A stretch of 64,000 nucleotides of DNA from Bilabrum cf. latius (Eukaryota > Bigyra: Bicosoecida > Bigyra > Bicosoecida), in assembly GCA_965178125.1 (NCBI GenBank), contig OZ237736.1:1612001-1676000 (forward strand). Reading direction: 5' to 3'. Shown piece after piece: positions 32,901 to 44,200 of the stretch. A program made the position numbers and the translations under genes. Below the pieces are notes generated by a model that was not told the DNA's origin, made no database searches, and saw only the letters and a list, made by a program, of their open reading frames with translations. How positions within the stretch are numbered: the stretch's first letter is position 1; the number at the start of each line of letters is the position of its first letter.

Positions 32901-35287
32901 TCGCCAGATTTGCCGTGGCAGATGCCCTAGAATCGTGGGCGCTGGACCCAGACACTCCGGACGCTGTGCAGCAGGCTGCAGGCGCCCTAGTGCTGGTGGA
33001 GGAGGCTTCGGCCCTCCTGGCAAAGACTCCCGCGTCCTTTGCTGCCCTCTGCGCAGAAGCCGCGCGGCCCTCGGTGCATGCGTGCGGTGCTGACGGCATG
33101 CGACTAGCTGCTGATTGGCTCAAGCTGAGGGCCGTGGCCCCCGTGAGCCTGCCCCCGAGCATCCCCTCGGCTCTCAGGGCAGGAGTGCTCCCGGTGCTGC
33201 CGTAGGAGGTGATGCCAGTGCTGCTGCCCATAAATGGCCCAGGCGACTAGAAGGACACGGATGCTGGTACTCAGGCTAGTTCCGCTGGCGCGGGCAAAGG
33301 TCCCTGGAGGCGCGCCGTGGGGCTGTGGGAGCCGTGGGCAGCGTGGTGCGGAATGTATGACGACAGCAGCCTCGGGGCATCCGGCGGCCTGTTGCATGTG
33401 CACGGTGTGGACGCTGGCGGCACTGCTGCAGGACCGACCCCCGGCGATGTGCCCGTGCCTCCAGCGGGTCCCAAGGTACCTCTGCTGGTGCTGGACGTGC
33501 GGACCGAGGGACACAGGGCCAGGGGGCGGTTCGGGACGGCCCTCCATTTGGACACGGCTACCGTGCCCGGTGGTGGCCAGACCGGTAGTAGTGCTGCTAC
33601 GGGCGAATCGGCAGGAGCTACCGGGGCGGACACTACTGGGCAGAACGGTCCCGACGCAGCCTCCACACTGAGGGCGCTGCGCTCTTCTAAGGGAGCTGCA
33701 TGGGCCGATGTGCTGGCTCTGCTGCGCCCCTTACGAGGGCAGGTGGGTCTGTGCGTGATGGGTATCGGTGCAGAGCTTCTGCAAGCCTTCTATCCAGCAG
33801 ACAAGTGGGGCCCCGCCGTAGATAGGGACAGAGCGCGGGTCACGACGGCGGCTCGAGGGCTGCTCCAGGCTGATTTCCCAGGCGTATGCATCATGCAAGG
33901 TGGGTATGCCGCGGCTCTAACGCTGCTGATGCGTGGGGCAGGGGAGCGGGCCCCTCGCGCGCTCCTCGAGTCGCACGCGGGCGGACGCTGTCCGGTGACC
34001 GCGGCTCGGGCTGCCGTCCGTCTGCAAGTGGCAGGCCGCGGCAAGGCTCTCTCGGCTCAGCACCGTGCCGGGGTGCTTCTGATGGCGCTCCGGTCGCTGG
34101 CTGCTGCGTCTTCGGACTAGCAGAGCGCAGGGAGTGGCAGGTTGACCAGTGCGGCCGATGGCTCCGCGGGCGCTCGTGGCTCGGTGGCGGTGGAGCAGGA
34201 CGAGTAGAGTGCTGGAGAAGAAGGGGTCGCAGGCCGTGTGGGCGCGATGCTGAGAAGGGTCGTGGCGCCACCCCCCTTGCAAGCGGCCGTGCCTCGCGAT
34301 GGGGCGAGCGCAGGCGATACCTCCACCAGCAAGCAGGACCGGGCGGTGCAGCCTGGTGCCGCAAGCACCGACGATGGTGCGGGTCAAGGGGGCGGTTTCT
34401 TCGCGAGACTCAGGTCTGCGGCAAGCTCTGCCTCGGGGGCGGTCAGCAGCCGCCTGGCAGCTGCTAGGTAGGGCATGGAGGGCATGGTGCAGGCAGCGAG
34501 TGGGGCCGGGGCCTATGCGGGCTCCTCGGGGGCCGGGTCAGAAACAGGCACTTCAGTGACTCCCGGCGGGGACGGGGGCCGGGATGGGGATGGGAAAACG
34601 AAGGCAACGGTGGCGGCGGGTGTAGACAGCAGTGCTGCTGCAGCCTCGAATGCACCGGGGAGTGATTGGCCAGCCGCTGCTCCGGGTGCTCCCACTGCCT
34701 CGCTGCTGCAGAGGCTCAAGGCAGCAGCCAAGGCTGGGTCAGCCGTTGATTCTGGGCGGGACCCTGGCTCGGTTGAGTTGAGAGGAGTCGAGTGGGGTGG
34801 CAGTGGCTCGGATCAGCAAGTGGGGCGGGCGGAAGGAGACGCAATTTGCTTGTTCGCGGGCGAAGGCGAGCTGGCAAGCGAGGAGCAAGGTGCAGGTGCA
34901 CGCAGCGCCGTGGCTGGGGCGGGGGCAGAGGCCGAGGCGGGGCGCGTGTGGGTGTGTGTGGCGCGGAGCCACCTCGTGTTGGTGCAGACCCCCAAGCATT
35001 GGGGCGGGGATGCTGCAGGTACAGGTGCCAGCGCAACTTGCCTGATCCTCGGCGCAAGTGCTAGCAACCGCATGAGGCGGCTCGAGCCAGTGGGCGGTGG
35101 GCCTAATGCAAAGGGACAACTGGAGTGGCTGCTGCATCTGCGGGCAGCCAAAAAGGGGACAAAGACTCCCCGTCCATGGCGCCTACGGCTGTCGGAGCGA
35201 GTGTCTCGGCTGCTGCAGCAGTGCCTAGCCGGGCTAGTCCAGGGATTGCAGTCGGCTCGAAAAGGGCGAAGCAAGGGCACAAAATGA
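29918..35287 (+). CDS. TBC1D23-like protein (degenerate TBC, rhodanese-like and C-terminal domains)
   Basis: One frame of 1,790 codons with 14 TAGs and a single terminal TGA (35285-35287). The N-terminus is acidic and disordered (GLDDILGGGSDSDDD). A TBC-like region includes LLAAHDPxLAAHLDAV and, later, PPALLALWVALVAADTG and FGCAILIQxRELLLA, which correspond to the C-terminal half of Rab-GAP TBC domains, interrupted by low-complexity inserts. A rhodanese-like module follows around residue 1185 (PLLVLDVRTEGHRARGRFGT), lacking an obvious catalytic Cys. The C-terminus, around residues 1635-1780, resembles the TBC1D23 C-terminal domain (VARSHLVLVQ, LEWLLHLRAA). TBC1D23 (staigrin) tethers endosome-derived vesicles to trans-Golgi golgins. 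The architecture supports the assignment; low complexity makes it moderate. Confidence 0.75.
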
Positions 35288-35583
35288 GGTGCTAGCGTGA
35301 CGCGGCTGAGCGTGGCAAACGAGACGAGGCGAATGGTCTATCAATATATCAAGACGAAACACAATCACAAGAGAGCTACCAGCGGCTAGCTAGGAAATCC
35401 TCCCATCCCCGCCACCGCTGGCTACCGCAAGTCCCAACACCGGATACTTGCGAGAACCCCAACCCAACTGTGCCTTGCGAGTAGCTCAACTAGCACAGCC
35501 ACCTGGAGCAGCATATCCTGAGGAAGCTCAGGACATTCAAATTAAAATTACACGCCGACTTCGCCGCTGAATGCCAGGAGGTC

Positions 35584-35865
35584 TCAGCCGCTCTTGAACA
35601 GAAGGACTGCAAGCTGCCCGAGGTAGAAGTAGATGAAATTCTTAGTCTCATGGGTGACATAAGAGCCAAAGTTCCTTCCAACGACACAGTGCCATGTTGG
35701 CCCGTACTTTCGGTCGAATTCCTTCTTGATAAAGGCAGCGATCTCCCTCTCCACTGCGTACTTCTCAAACGCCTGGGCAGCGACGTCGATGGAGTCCTGC
35801 TGCATATCTTCAGTCATATCAGCATTCTTGATGACAGCTTTGCGCTCCGTGCTTGCAGACGCCAT
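35584..35865 (-). CDS. DYNLL: Dynein light chain LC8
   Basis: Single exon, 93 residues, TGA stop, no TAG codons. The LC8 family is highly conserved: [58 protein letters not shown] and LAVLLFKSG cover the whole fold. LC8 is a homodimeric hub in cytoplasmic and axonemal dynein and in many other complexes. The start at 35865 ([11 protein letters not shown]) gives the usual length. Its 5' neighbour starts 130 bp away on the other strand. Confidence 0.97.
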   Translation of the reverse strand: MASASTERKAVIKNADMTEDMQQDSIDVAAQAFEKYAVEREIAAFIKKEFDRKYGPTWHCVVGRNFGSYVTHETKNFIYFYLGQLAVLLFKSG

Positions 35866-35994
35866 TGCACAAAGTGGTGCGCGTCCGTTGAAACTATCGG
35901 TCTGGTATTTCGGCAGCACACAAATATCAACACGTTATAATCATGCCATTTGTCCAGGTCTTTGCAAGCATAATCCACACCTGCATTGATCCGT
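35866..35994. promoter_or_regulatory. Divergent promoter region between LC8 and a giant membrane-protein gene
   Basis: 129 bp between the two ATGs, the shortest divergent spacer in the window, AT-richer than its flanks. A TAA at 35971-35973 closes the plus-strand frame just upstream of the proposed ATG. Confidence 0.4.
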
Positions 35995-38900
35995 ATGTTT
36001 AGAACAGAGACGCTCACGTAGAGTATTATTTCTGTTCCTCGCGTTCTGATCGAATGTGTTCCGAATGTGTTGTGGTGGATGGCTGAGCTGCTCTGTGATC
36101 TCGGGATGCCTTTCGTCGAGCTTTTTGGGATCCTTCGGCATCGTAGCGACCCCAACTTGCCTCGGGAAGGGTTTCAGTACTTTCCAGAAGAGTGGTTGTA
36201 GGCATGGTTCATAGCAAACGTCTTGATATGTCTGGGCTTAACGCTAGTGTGCATAGCAATCCTAAGAACGTACCATAGCCACATTCTCCAGGTCGCATCG
36301 AGGCTGCTTATTCGAGATCGCTTCTCATAGCATCTAATTTAGAATCTTGGACAGTATGCAAGTGGGTCGGCAGCTGTGCCAGCCCTCGTAGTGTAGATCG
36401 TGGCGGCCCTGCTGGACAACCTCGTGGCCCCCACGTCGGTGATAGAAACCAATGACCAGCTCCAGCAGTACCGAACAGACGCAATGAACTACACTGCTGG
36501 TGGCAGAGCGTGGCACGAGCTCATGCAGCAGCAGTCCAAGGGTCCTGCTATTTCCACACATGAGCTCGGCGACACTCGCTGGGAGTAGATCCCTCCCATC
36601 CTCGGGCTCGACTACGACCTGTCAACCAGCGCCAGGTTTGCAGAGGGGTGGGCCTCCTGGACCAAACATTTTACTATGGTCCTTCAGGGGCTCGGGGTGG
36701 CGGGCGTGTTCTTCTACTCCCTGCTTTCCCTGCAGCCCGCGTGCAACCGCGTGGGCAAGGACGCGCTGGGAGAAACCTGCGATCCGTGGTGCAAGTGGTT
36801 TGCGCAAGCACCGGAAAAAATCACCAATAAGGAAGAACGGAAGGCCGTGAAAAAGCACCTGGCGTAGAATGCGGGTGGCTATCCCTTCGAGAGGATGTGG
36901 CCAGTTACCTGGGTCCTTGTGTGCATCGCGGCATGCTTCGTGGGTCCGTTCCTACTGAGCTGGATGCTCAACGGAATGGAGGGTTTCTTCGCCTTCCTGC
37001 TCTGGCTTGGTTGCACCCTGCTGTATTACGAGGGCATGCTTCCCACCGCCCAGCTGGACCCAGCCCTTGCCATGGGGGTGGTGACGCTGCTCTGGGGGGC
37101 TGTCGTCGTGGTAGACGTGGCCTTCATCAATCCGCTTGGGCACATCTTCGAGCTGTTTGTGGTGGCATCTATCTACTTTGTTGTGCTGAGCTCGCCCACG
37201 TTTCGATGCGTTGCCATCCCCACGTGCTCGAGCCAGGGGAAGCGCTAGGCCTGCGCCAAGCTATGCGCGCCACAGCCCACTCCCAAGCACATAGTGCAGT
37301 GGCTGCTGTTTGGACTGTTGTGCCTCGCTAACGGATTCACTAGGATTTCCGATCCGTGCATCGCGGGCAGCAACTTGCGACTCGTCGATGTGCTCTACGT
37401 GGCGCTGCATCCCCGGCAGATGCTGTTTCTGCAGATCGTCTTGTTGGGCTTTATCGAGCTCGGCGTGGCTGAGCTGGGGGCGGAGTGGGGGGAACAGGCC
37501 GCCGGCAAGTTCATGACATACATAAAGAAAGGAGCCAAGGATGCGAAGGAGTTGCACAGACAGCAGCAGGACTTTGAGAACGAAGAGGACATGCAGCTCA
37601 ACGAGGAGGACAACCAGCTCAAGAAGATCATATAGCGTGCGATTGGCAGCTGGACGGACGGGAATCATGAGCTTTTTTCTCAATTCTGCGGTTCGTTCGT
37701 GGAAGTCTCAGTCGTCATCCTTGTGGGCCTGTATGCAGTGGCCGTGGGCAGGGGCGTGTCGCACCGTCTGGCTGGCCATGCCCGTGCGATGGGTCTGGAA
37801 TCGGCCGTAGAGCGGTGCAACTACGCCATTCGGTAGGTGGAATTCGATCTCGATGAATATGAGCGGTATGGACACAGCAGAGAGAAACACCCGAGATATA
37901 CCGACCTCATGGAAGTCCGCTCAGGCCGTGCATTATGTGACACTTTGGATGATAGCACTGGGGAACTGCCGGCCGGTCTGCCCTGGGGCTCATATGCTCT
38001 GGACGCGCTGCTGGATGGGAAAGGGCCTTCGGTGGTGCTACTCAGCTGGCCCATGGCACTCGCAGTCAACGGACTCGCGCTCATGATCATCGTATTCGTC
38101 GCGTTGCAAGGGTATTACGCTGGCACAGCTGTAAGCGGGCCGCTTGCGATCATGCACAGCGTGTCCCTCGAGAGCAAGCAGCTTACTAGGGCAAGTCTGA
38201 GACGAGTGAATCAGATCACTGCAAGCGCAACGAGCTAGCGCGCTCGTCCAAGCCTCGCTGCCGTTGGAGGCAAGGCCACCTGCATGCACCCTGTCATCGA
38301 CGACGACGATGTCGTCGCTCCTGCACCGGACGGAGATCGAAGTCGTCGAATGGCCTTTACGTCAGCATCAAGGGGCCTTCGTGAGCTAGTTCAATCGATC
38401 GGTGAAGTATCTGGAAGTGTAGAGAGCGCAGCCAGAGTAGTTGCCCGCACTGCCTTAAGATCGGTTGGTCTTCGTGAAAGTGATATCAGTACCGCCATGG
38501 ATGCCGTCCAAGCGGCGTCGCAGCACCGTGAGGCCCTCTAGAAGCGCCGGGAGGACAGCTCAGACGAAGATAGCTCAGAGAAAGAGGAGCAAGCCCCACC
38601 GAGCGACGATGGCGTAGCTTCGCGCCAGTATTTGGCTGGCCCCCCTAGTGGTGGGGATGCTGACGGGGGTAGCGTCGTTGCTTCTGGCAGCAATGCGGCC
38701 GCAGCTATCAGGCGGCGCCGACATTAGAATACTGCCTCCGAAGCGAGCTCGAACGGCTCGATATTAGCCAATTTCCTACGTCCAGGCACCGAGGCAGAAA
38801 GGAGAGCCGAAGACTGCCTGGTGGGTGCAACAACCGCTGCGATCCACAGCGGACAACTTGCTCGCCAAGATAGCCCGAGCGGTGAGGTACCGTTGCCTGA

Positions 38901-40833
38901 CAAGACTGCTACAGATCCATATGCATTGCAGAATGTCGGTGTCGACATCGTGCGAGGAGATCAGTCCCTCATGAAGCTCCTCGTTGCGGTGGCTGACAGT
39001 CAGCCCCCTCAGGTAAGCCTCGGTTAGCTTGAGGCCATCTTCCACGTCGAAGTTCCAGTCAGGAACAGCGGCAAGCGCCCACTGTGGGTAGATCATATGC
39101 AGTTACGAGTCGAAGCGCACAGTCACGCCGATGGGGGCTCCATTTCCGCGCATCAAGATGGGTGCTGCCGGTCGCGCTTGAAGGACCTTCAGAAGTGCTT
39201 CCGAAACGAGGAAGGCTCTCCATTGAGCCAGAAGCTCGAAGATGTAATTGACATATTGCATGAAGCTATCACTCAGTTCAGACGGTACTTGCAGTACGAC
39301 TGGCTTGGCCACTCCAGCGGCTAGAGATGCTTGGGCGTCCTGGCTGCAGTGGAGTCAATGCCGTTTGACGGCGACGACTAGGACGGGCGTGAAGGAGGAC
39401 CTGGAGGAAAGCGCGAAGGAAGCTCCTCTGAGCAGCACAAATCGGCAGCAAGCGGCGCAGAGCCAACTCAGCCGTCACCTTCAAGTTATCGCCTACGTGG
39501 TGCCTAGATGCACCCAGATGCGGGGCGAAACATGATGTGGCGAAGGACTCAACACATTGGAATACCACCGGTTCGGAGAAAGCATGATAGGCGTGATCCT
39601 GCGCGCGGCCCTGCTCATTTCGTGGAGCCGACCCATGTTCGAGTTCGTGTGATTCTGGACCTTGACTTGTTGCACGTGGTGATTTCCAAGAACCCTGCGC
39701 TGTATAAGGGTGCTTTAATGTGGGTGGATCGAGCACGGGCGATTTCAGGGCTCGTGAAGGATACTATATCTCAGGTCAAGGCTGCTGGTGCCCGGTTCTT
39801 GTAGTGGACCGGATTCACTACGTCAGGTACAGGCTCAGATGCCGACAGTGCCGAAAGTAGTGAGCAATAGGATGCAGTTTAGGGACCGAACCATCTCATA
39901 GAGCGCCTTTCCGGGCTCCTTCACTCGCTCCATGTCTCCATGCATTCAACCGGAGGCAATGATTTGTGTGGACTGCGGCGATGCTTCGGTGGACCAGTGC
40001 ATGGCAGCACCGTGACCGAGCTGGCGCGCATCGTGCTTGCAGGCGAAGGCCAGGACGTTGAAGTTGAAGATCTTGGTGAAGGAAAACGTTTTCTCCACAC
40101 CTTGATGGTGGAGGCGTCCCAGCTGTACATGCAGTCAAGCGTCGATACAGAGATCGACGAGATTTAGGGGCTGGTTGGCATCCATGAGCAGCCTCATCTG
40201 GAGGCAGCTATGCTGCTGAAGTAGTTGCAGCACGGACTTACCGACCGATACGCGGCGGAGGCGAAGAAATCATTTGGGGTGGTGATGGCTGCTAACTAGT
40301 GGAGACGTCATGCATCAGTGCAAGGCTGCAACGTGACTAATGCAGCGTCTCACATGCAATGCATTCGAAGGACCGCCAAAGTGTCGTCGAAGAATGCGAG
40401 TGGAGTCGAGCGGCAGCAACCAGGCTCCACCATGTCGCGTGACTGCTACAGTCACTTGAGGCATGCTACGGAATCTCTATTGCTTGTGTATGGATCCTTG
40501 ATCATCATGCGCCAGGACGTGCTGACCGCATGGCCTGATGTCGCTCAGGACGACGCTGGTTTCACAGAAGGTGAAATTGCAGGTGCCAGAGAAGTCTATG
40601 ATGGTATCAACAGGCAGCTGGCCAAGGTCGAACGCGCACTGCAGGCTGTGATATGGCAAGGTGCGATCGTTTTCCTTCACAGCGGTGCCGTTCATAGCGC
40701 ACACGCCTTCTTTCGAGGGAGTCGCGGCGAAGCAGATGACTAGTCTGAGTTGTTGGCGTGGGTAAGAGCACTGGGTCTCGTTGTGCTGGCAGCCAGCAAG
40801 TACGGACTGAGGATCACCAACCCGGATGGGTAA
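35995..40833 (+). CDS. Giant multi-pass membrane protein, family unknown (24 in-frame TAG codons)
   Basis: One unbroken frame of about 1,612 residues runs from ATG 35995 to TAA 40831-40833, crossing 24 TAGs and no TGA. Hydrophobic segments include WFIANVLICLGLTLVCIAIL, VLQGLGVAGVFFYSLLSLQ, VTWVLVCIAACFVGPFLLSW, GFFAFLLWLGCTLLYYEGML, GVVTLLWGAVVVVDVAFINP and a late one, ALAVNGLALMIIVFVALQGY. Short Cys-containing loops lie between them. The C-terminal half is hydrophilic, with acidic/Ser stretches, and includes VRVILDLDLLHVVISKNPAL. Under the standard code the largest piece is about 140 residues, so the gene would be missed. I recognise no family. After TAA the frame stays open for 38 codons to a second TAA (40948) and a TGA (40999); a GTAAGC donor overlaps the first TAA, so a 3' intron is an alternative ending. 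Confidence 0.75.
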
Positions 40834-41204
40834 GCCATTCGTGGCGAGCATGCGCGGATGCGAGAGAAGCTTGTGGACTGCAAGAGGCTGATTACGGACA
40901 GGACAACGAGTGTGGGGGTGGTAGGGAATGCGGCTTGTGGAGGCTCTTAATTGTGGGGGGCACACCGGCAGGCGGTGCCAAACAGTGGCATTCTAAAATG
41001 ACGAGGAGCCTTATCAGATAAATCATTGGTACACAGCGGGGAAGATGCGCCAAGGAACAAGCAGGATCCGGGTGGGGGAAATCCATCCGTTCAAGGCTGT
41101 GCGATTACGGACGCATTTTTAGTATTGTTGGGAGGAAGGGAGATGCTGTAGCAAATTATCTTGGATGGTACGGTTATAAGCACGGTCAGACACAGTCAAG
41201 AGTC

Positions 41205-44200
41205 TCAGGACTGCCCCTGAATCACGTTGAGCTCCACCCACACGAAGAACAGCTGACCCACACCTGCAGCACTGCAGTACCCCATGGAGCCACCGTGAAC
41301 CTGGGCAGCCCTCCCGCCAGCCTGGAGGGCATCCAGAAGCTCCATCGGTGCCCCTGCAGATACCTCATCGGGAACCTCGCCGAACGAATCGCGGTCGCCT
41401 GCCACAGCGTGAGATTTTGGCTGTCGGCTGACGCCACCCTTCCAATCACTACCAGGCACCGTCTGTTCCGCCGTCAAGCTCCCCCAGCCGACGTAGTCAG
41501 CCCCTTCTCCAGCGGACGTGGAGTCATCACGCCCGTCTCCAGCCATAGATTCGCCATATTCAAGGCCCATCCGCCGCCGTTCTGACGCCTCGAACGCGCG
41601 CAGCATTGATCCCCAGTCATCAGGGGGCACACAAGCCCCCTCTGCAAAAACCCACAAGCACACGAGCTGTCTCTGCGGCTCCCGCCTCTGCCGTGCAATT
41701 CGAGCAATTGCCTCTACGCTGGGGCCCTACCCTAGACCAACTGCCAGACCATCGTGCCGTGTGCTCGCGGGAATCGTGGCACCACTAGCTACTGATTGCG
41801 GACCAGATGGACCCATGTCCCAACCTCCAAACCCCCTAGTGCTCATGAGGCCCTGCTCCGTGCGATCTACAGCACTGCCTGTATGGTCAAGCTGTCGAAG
41901 CAGCCGTGAGTGCGCCGCACTAGTCACTGGCAAGACTAAACCAAAGCTGCGGCACAAGTTTAGAGCTGGAATGCCCACCGGTGGTTGGGCGTTAGTGCGC
42001 TTGGTACTGACACGTACTCGCGGTGCAGTTGTTGGAGGGTTCAAATCAGACGGATGACTTGGCCTTGTGGCCACCTTTGCCGCTGAAGATGCCTCAGCTG
42101 AAGTGTCCCGATCCGACGCGCTCGGCTTGACAGCTCCATCGGCTGTGCTAGCCGGTGGACCCGAGCGCGTATCACTGCTGCACTCTTGTGAAGCTGCTGC
42201 CACTGCTGCTGCTGCTGCTGTCGCTGATGCGCCGCTAGGCCCACGTGCTGCAGTTGTGGCAAGATCTCCAGTACAGTTCGCTGCAGGAGACAAAAATCCT
42301 CTTCGATCACGGCTGGTTAAGTGTTGAACGCCAAGGGCACTCGTCTTGACGCGTTTTGATGGATCCAAATGGGGAGCTTGGATGCGGTCACCAGAGCCCT
42401 CCGCTAGGACCTGTTGAGCCATGAGCGATGGCTGAGGTGCGGACGATTCAGCGCTGCTATCTCTGCCCCGTTGCAGCGCAGCTCCCCGGCTGAGCGCGCC
42501 TCCGGACTGATGCTCAGCTGCATCTCCAGCTGTAGTCGAAGTGATAGCTCGCAGTGTGCTCAACTGAGAGCTGCTAAGCGCAGTGGCCATCAACGTGCGC
42601 GACGACCCAGTGCCAGCTTGAGAGGTACCTAGGGTGACAGGCACCAGACCCTCGAACACCACATCCTGCACGTCAGGGGCCACTGTCTGGAGAGAAGCAC
42701 CACCAGGCGCTGCACCTCGCGCGTGGCTAGTCCCTCTGCGAGAAATCACCTACGAATTCGCGTCGTTGCCAGAGTGGGACGTCGCGTCCATCTCTGCCTC
42801 TCCGACGCTCTCGATGCGTCCGAGCATGGGAACAAGTCCCGTTGGACTCGGAATCGTGGGAGCTGGCGCCACTGGTCCTGCCTGCTTGGTGCGCGCATGA
42901 ACCACCTGCAGCATGCTCCCTGCAGTGGCTGCCCCGAGACTGCGCCGTGCTGCCTGCCAGTGCTCATTGCCCCATAGGTACGGGGGTGCTTGGCTGCATC
43001 CCACCACCACGCTAGTCGAGCCGGACTGGGAGGCAAGAGTGGGGTTCACCTTGCGTCTGCTTCCGTTACGATCGTCAGATTGAACGAGGGTCTCGCTACC
43101 CGGCCCGAATTTGCTCGGCACCCTCCCCCCTCCCCCAGGCTCCCCAGCTTCTTGCGAGGAGCCAGCGGCGTGCAGCGCAGCCGCTAGGAAATGCATGAGG
43201 GCCCCACGCAGGTCTAGCCGACTGCACTGCATGTTGCTATGCACCGATACTGGCGATCGACCGAGTCGTGATGGCTATAGCTGTGTGGGGCTGTTGTCCA
43301 CAGGGGCCATGACCTTGAGCCGAATCCCTTGCCCGAGGGCCTGTGCACCGAACGTGAGCTCCGTCTCTCTCAGCAAACTGGCGATGGAGACTGCATCATG
43401 CAGCGGCGTGCGGATGGGGTCCAACGTGGTGCTCCCAGCCCCGTGCGCCCCTCGCGACTGGCGCTGCTGCTGCTTGGCCATGGCAATACCATGCGTCACT
43501 GCCTAGTCAACGGCTGCAGCTGCAGCTTCCAGAGACGGTAGCGCAACTCCAAGACGGTCCAAGTCGGCTTGCATGCGGCTGCGACTGCTGCTGGCCTTGC
43601 CCTTGCTGCCACCTCGTGCTGAGGCAGACCCATCGCCTTCACCGCCCTGAAGGGCAGACATGGTAGTGGAGGTCACACTTCCGACGGACTGCCTTCCCGC
43701 ACGCCGCACACCGTGAGCCCCTGCCCGTGCCGAGCTTGGGCTGGCGGGGACCACGGAGCCAGGGCGCGGCGCCTGTCCGCCAATCAGGTCTGCCGCGGGC
43801 CTCGTAGAGCTTACCTCGGTGGAGCTTTCCGTACCCCTGGTCTCAGGCTCTGACCCCCGCCGACAGGGCACCCCGCAAAAGCGACCTTCATAGTTCGGCT
43901 TCGCGCCGTTGCTGGACTTGGTGGTCGGCGGCGCAGCGATGCCAGACGCAGGTACCTGAATGGCCCTGACAGGCGGGCCATTGCGGGTGTTGCCTGCCCC
44001 TGTTGGCTGACATGCCGAATGTACCACATTGATATGCAGCTTTGTCGTCTACGCAGCACCCGCGTCTCCTCGCTCGGACTTCTACACGGCAGGCTCAACT
44101 TCCTGCTCGGTCTACTCGAAATCGCTCAGGCCCGAGAGCCCGCCTTCTGGACGAAGCCGACTGCTGCTCATGCTACCAGCCATGTGGCTCCTGCCGCTGC

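Noticed and set aside
35941-36141. Minus-strand frame beginning MPKDPKKLDERH upstream of LC8
   Set aside because: It lies opposite the 5' part of the giant membrane-protein gene, whose plus-strand frame is continuous and contains a membrane helix.
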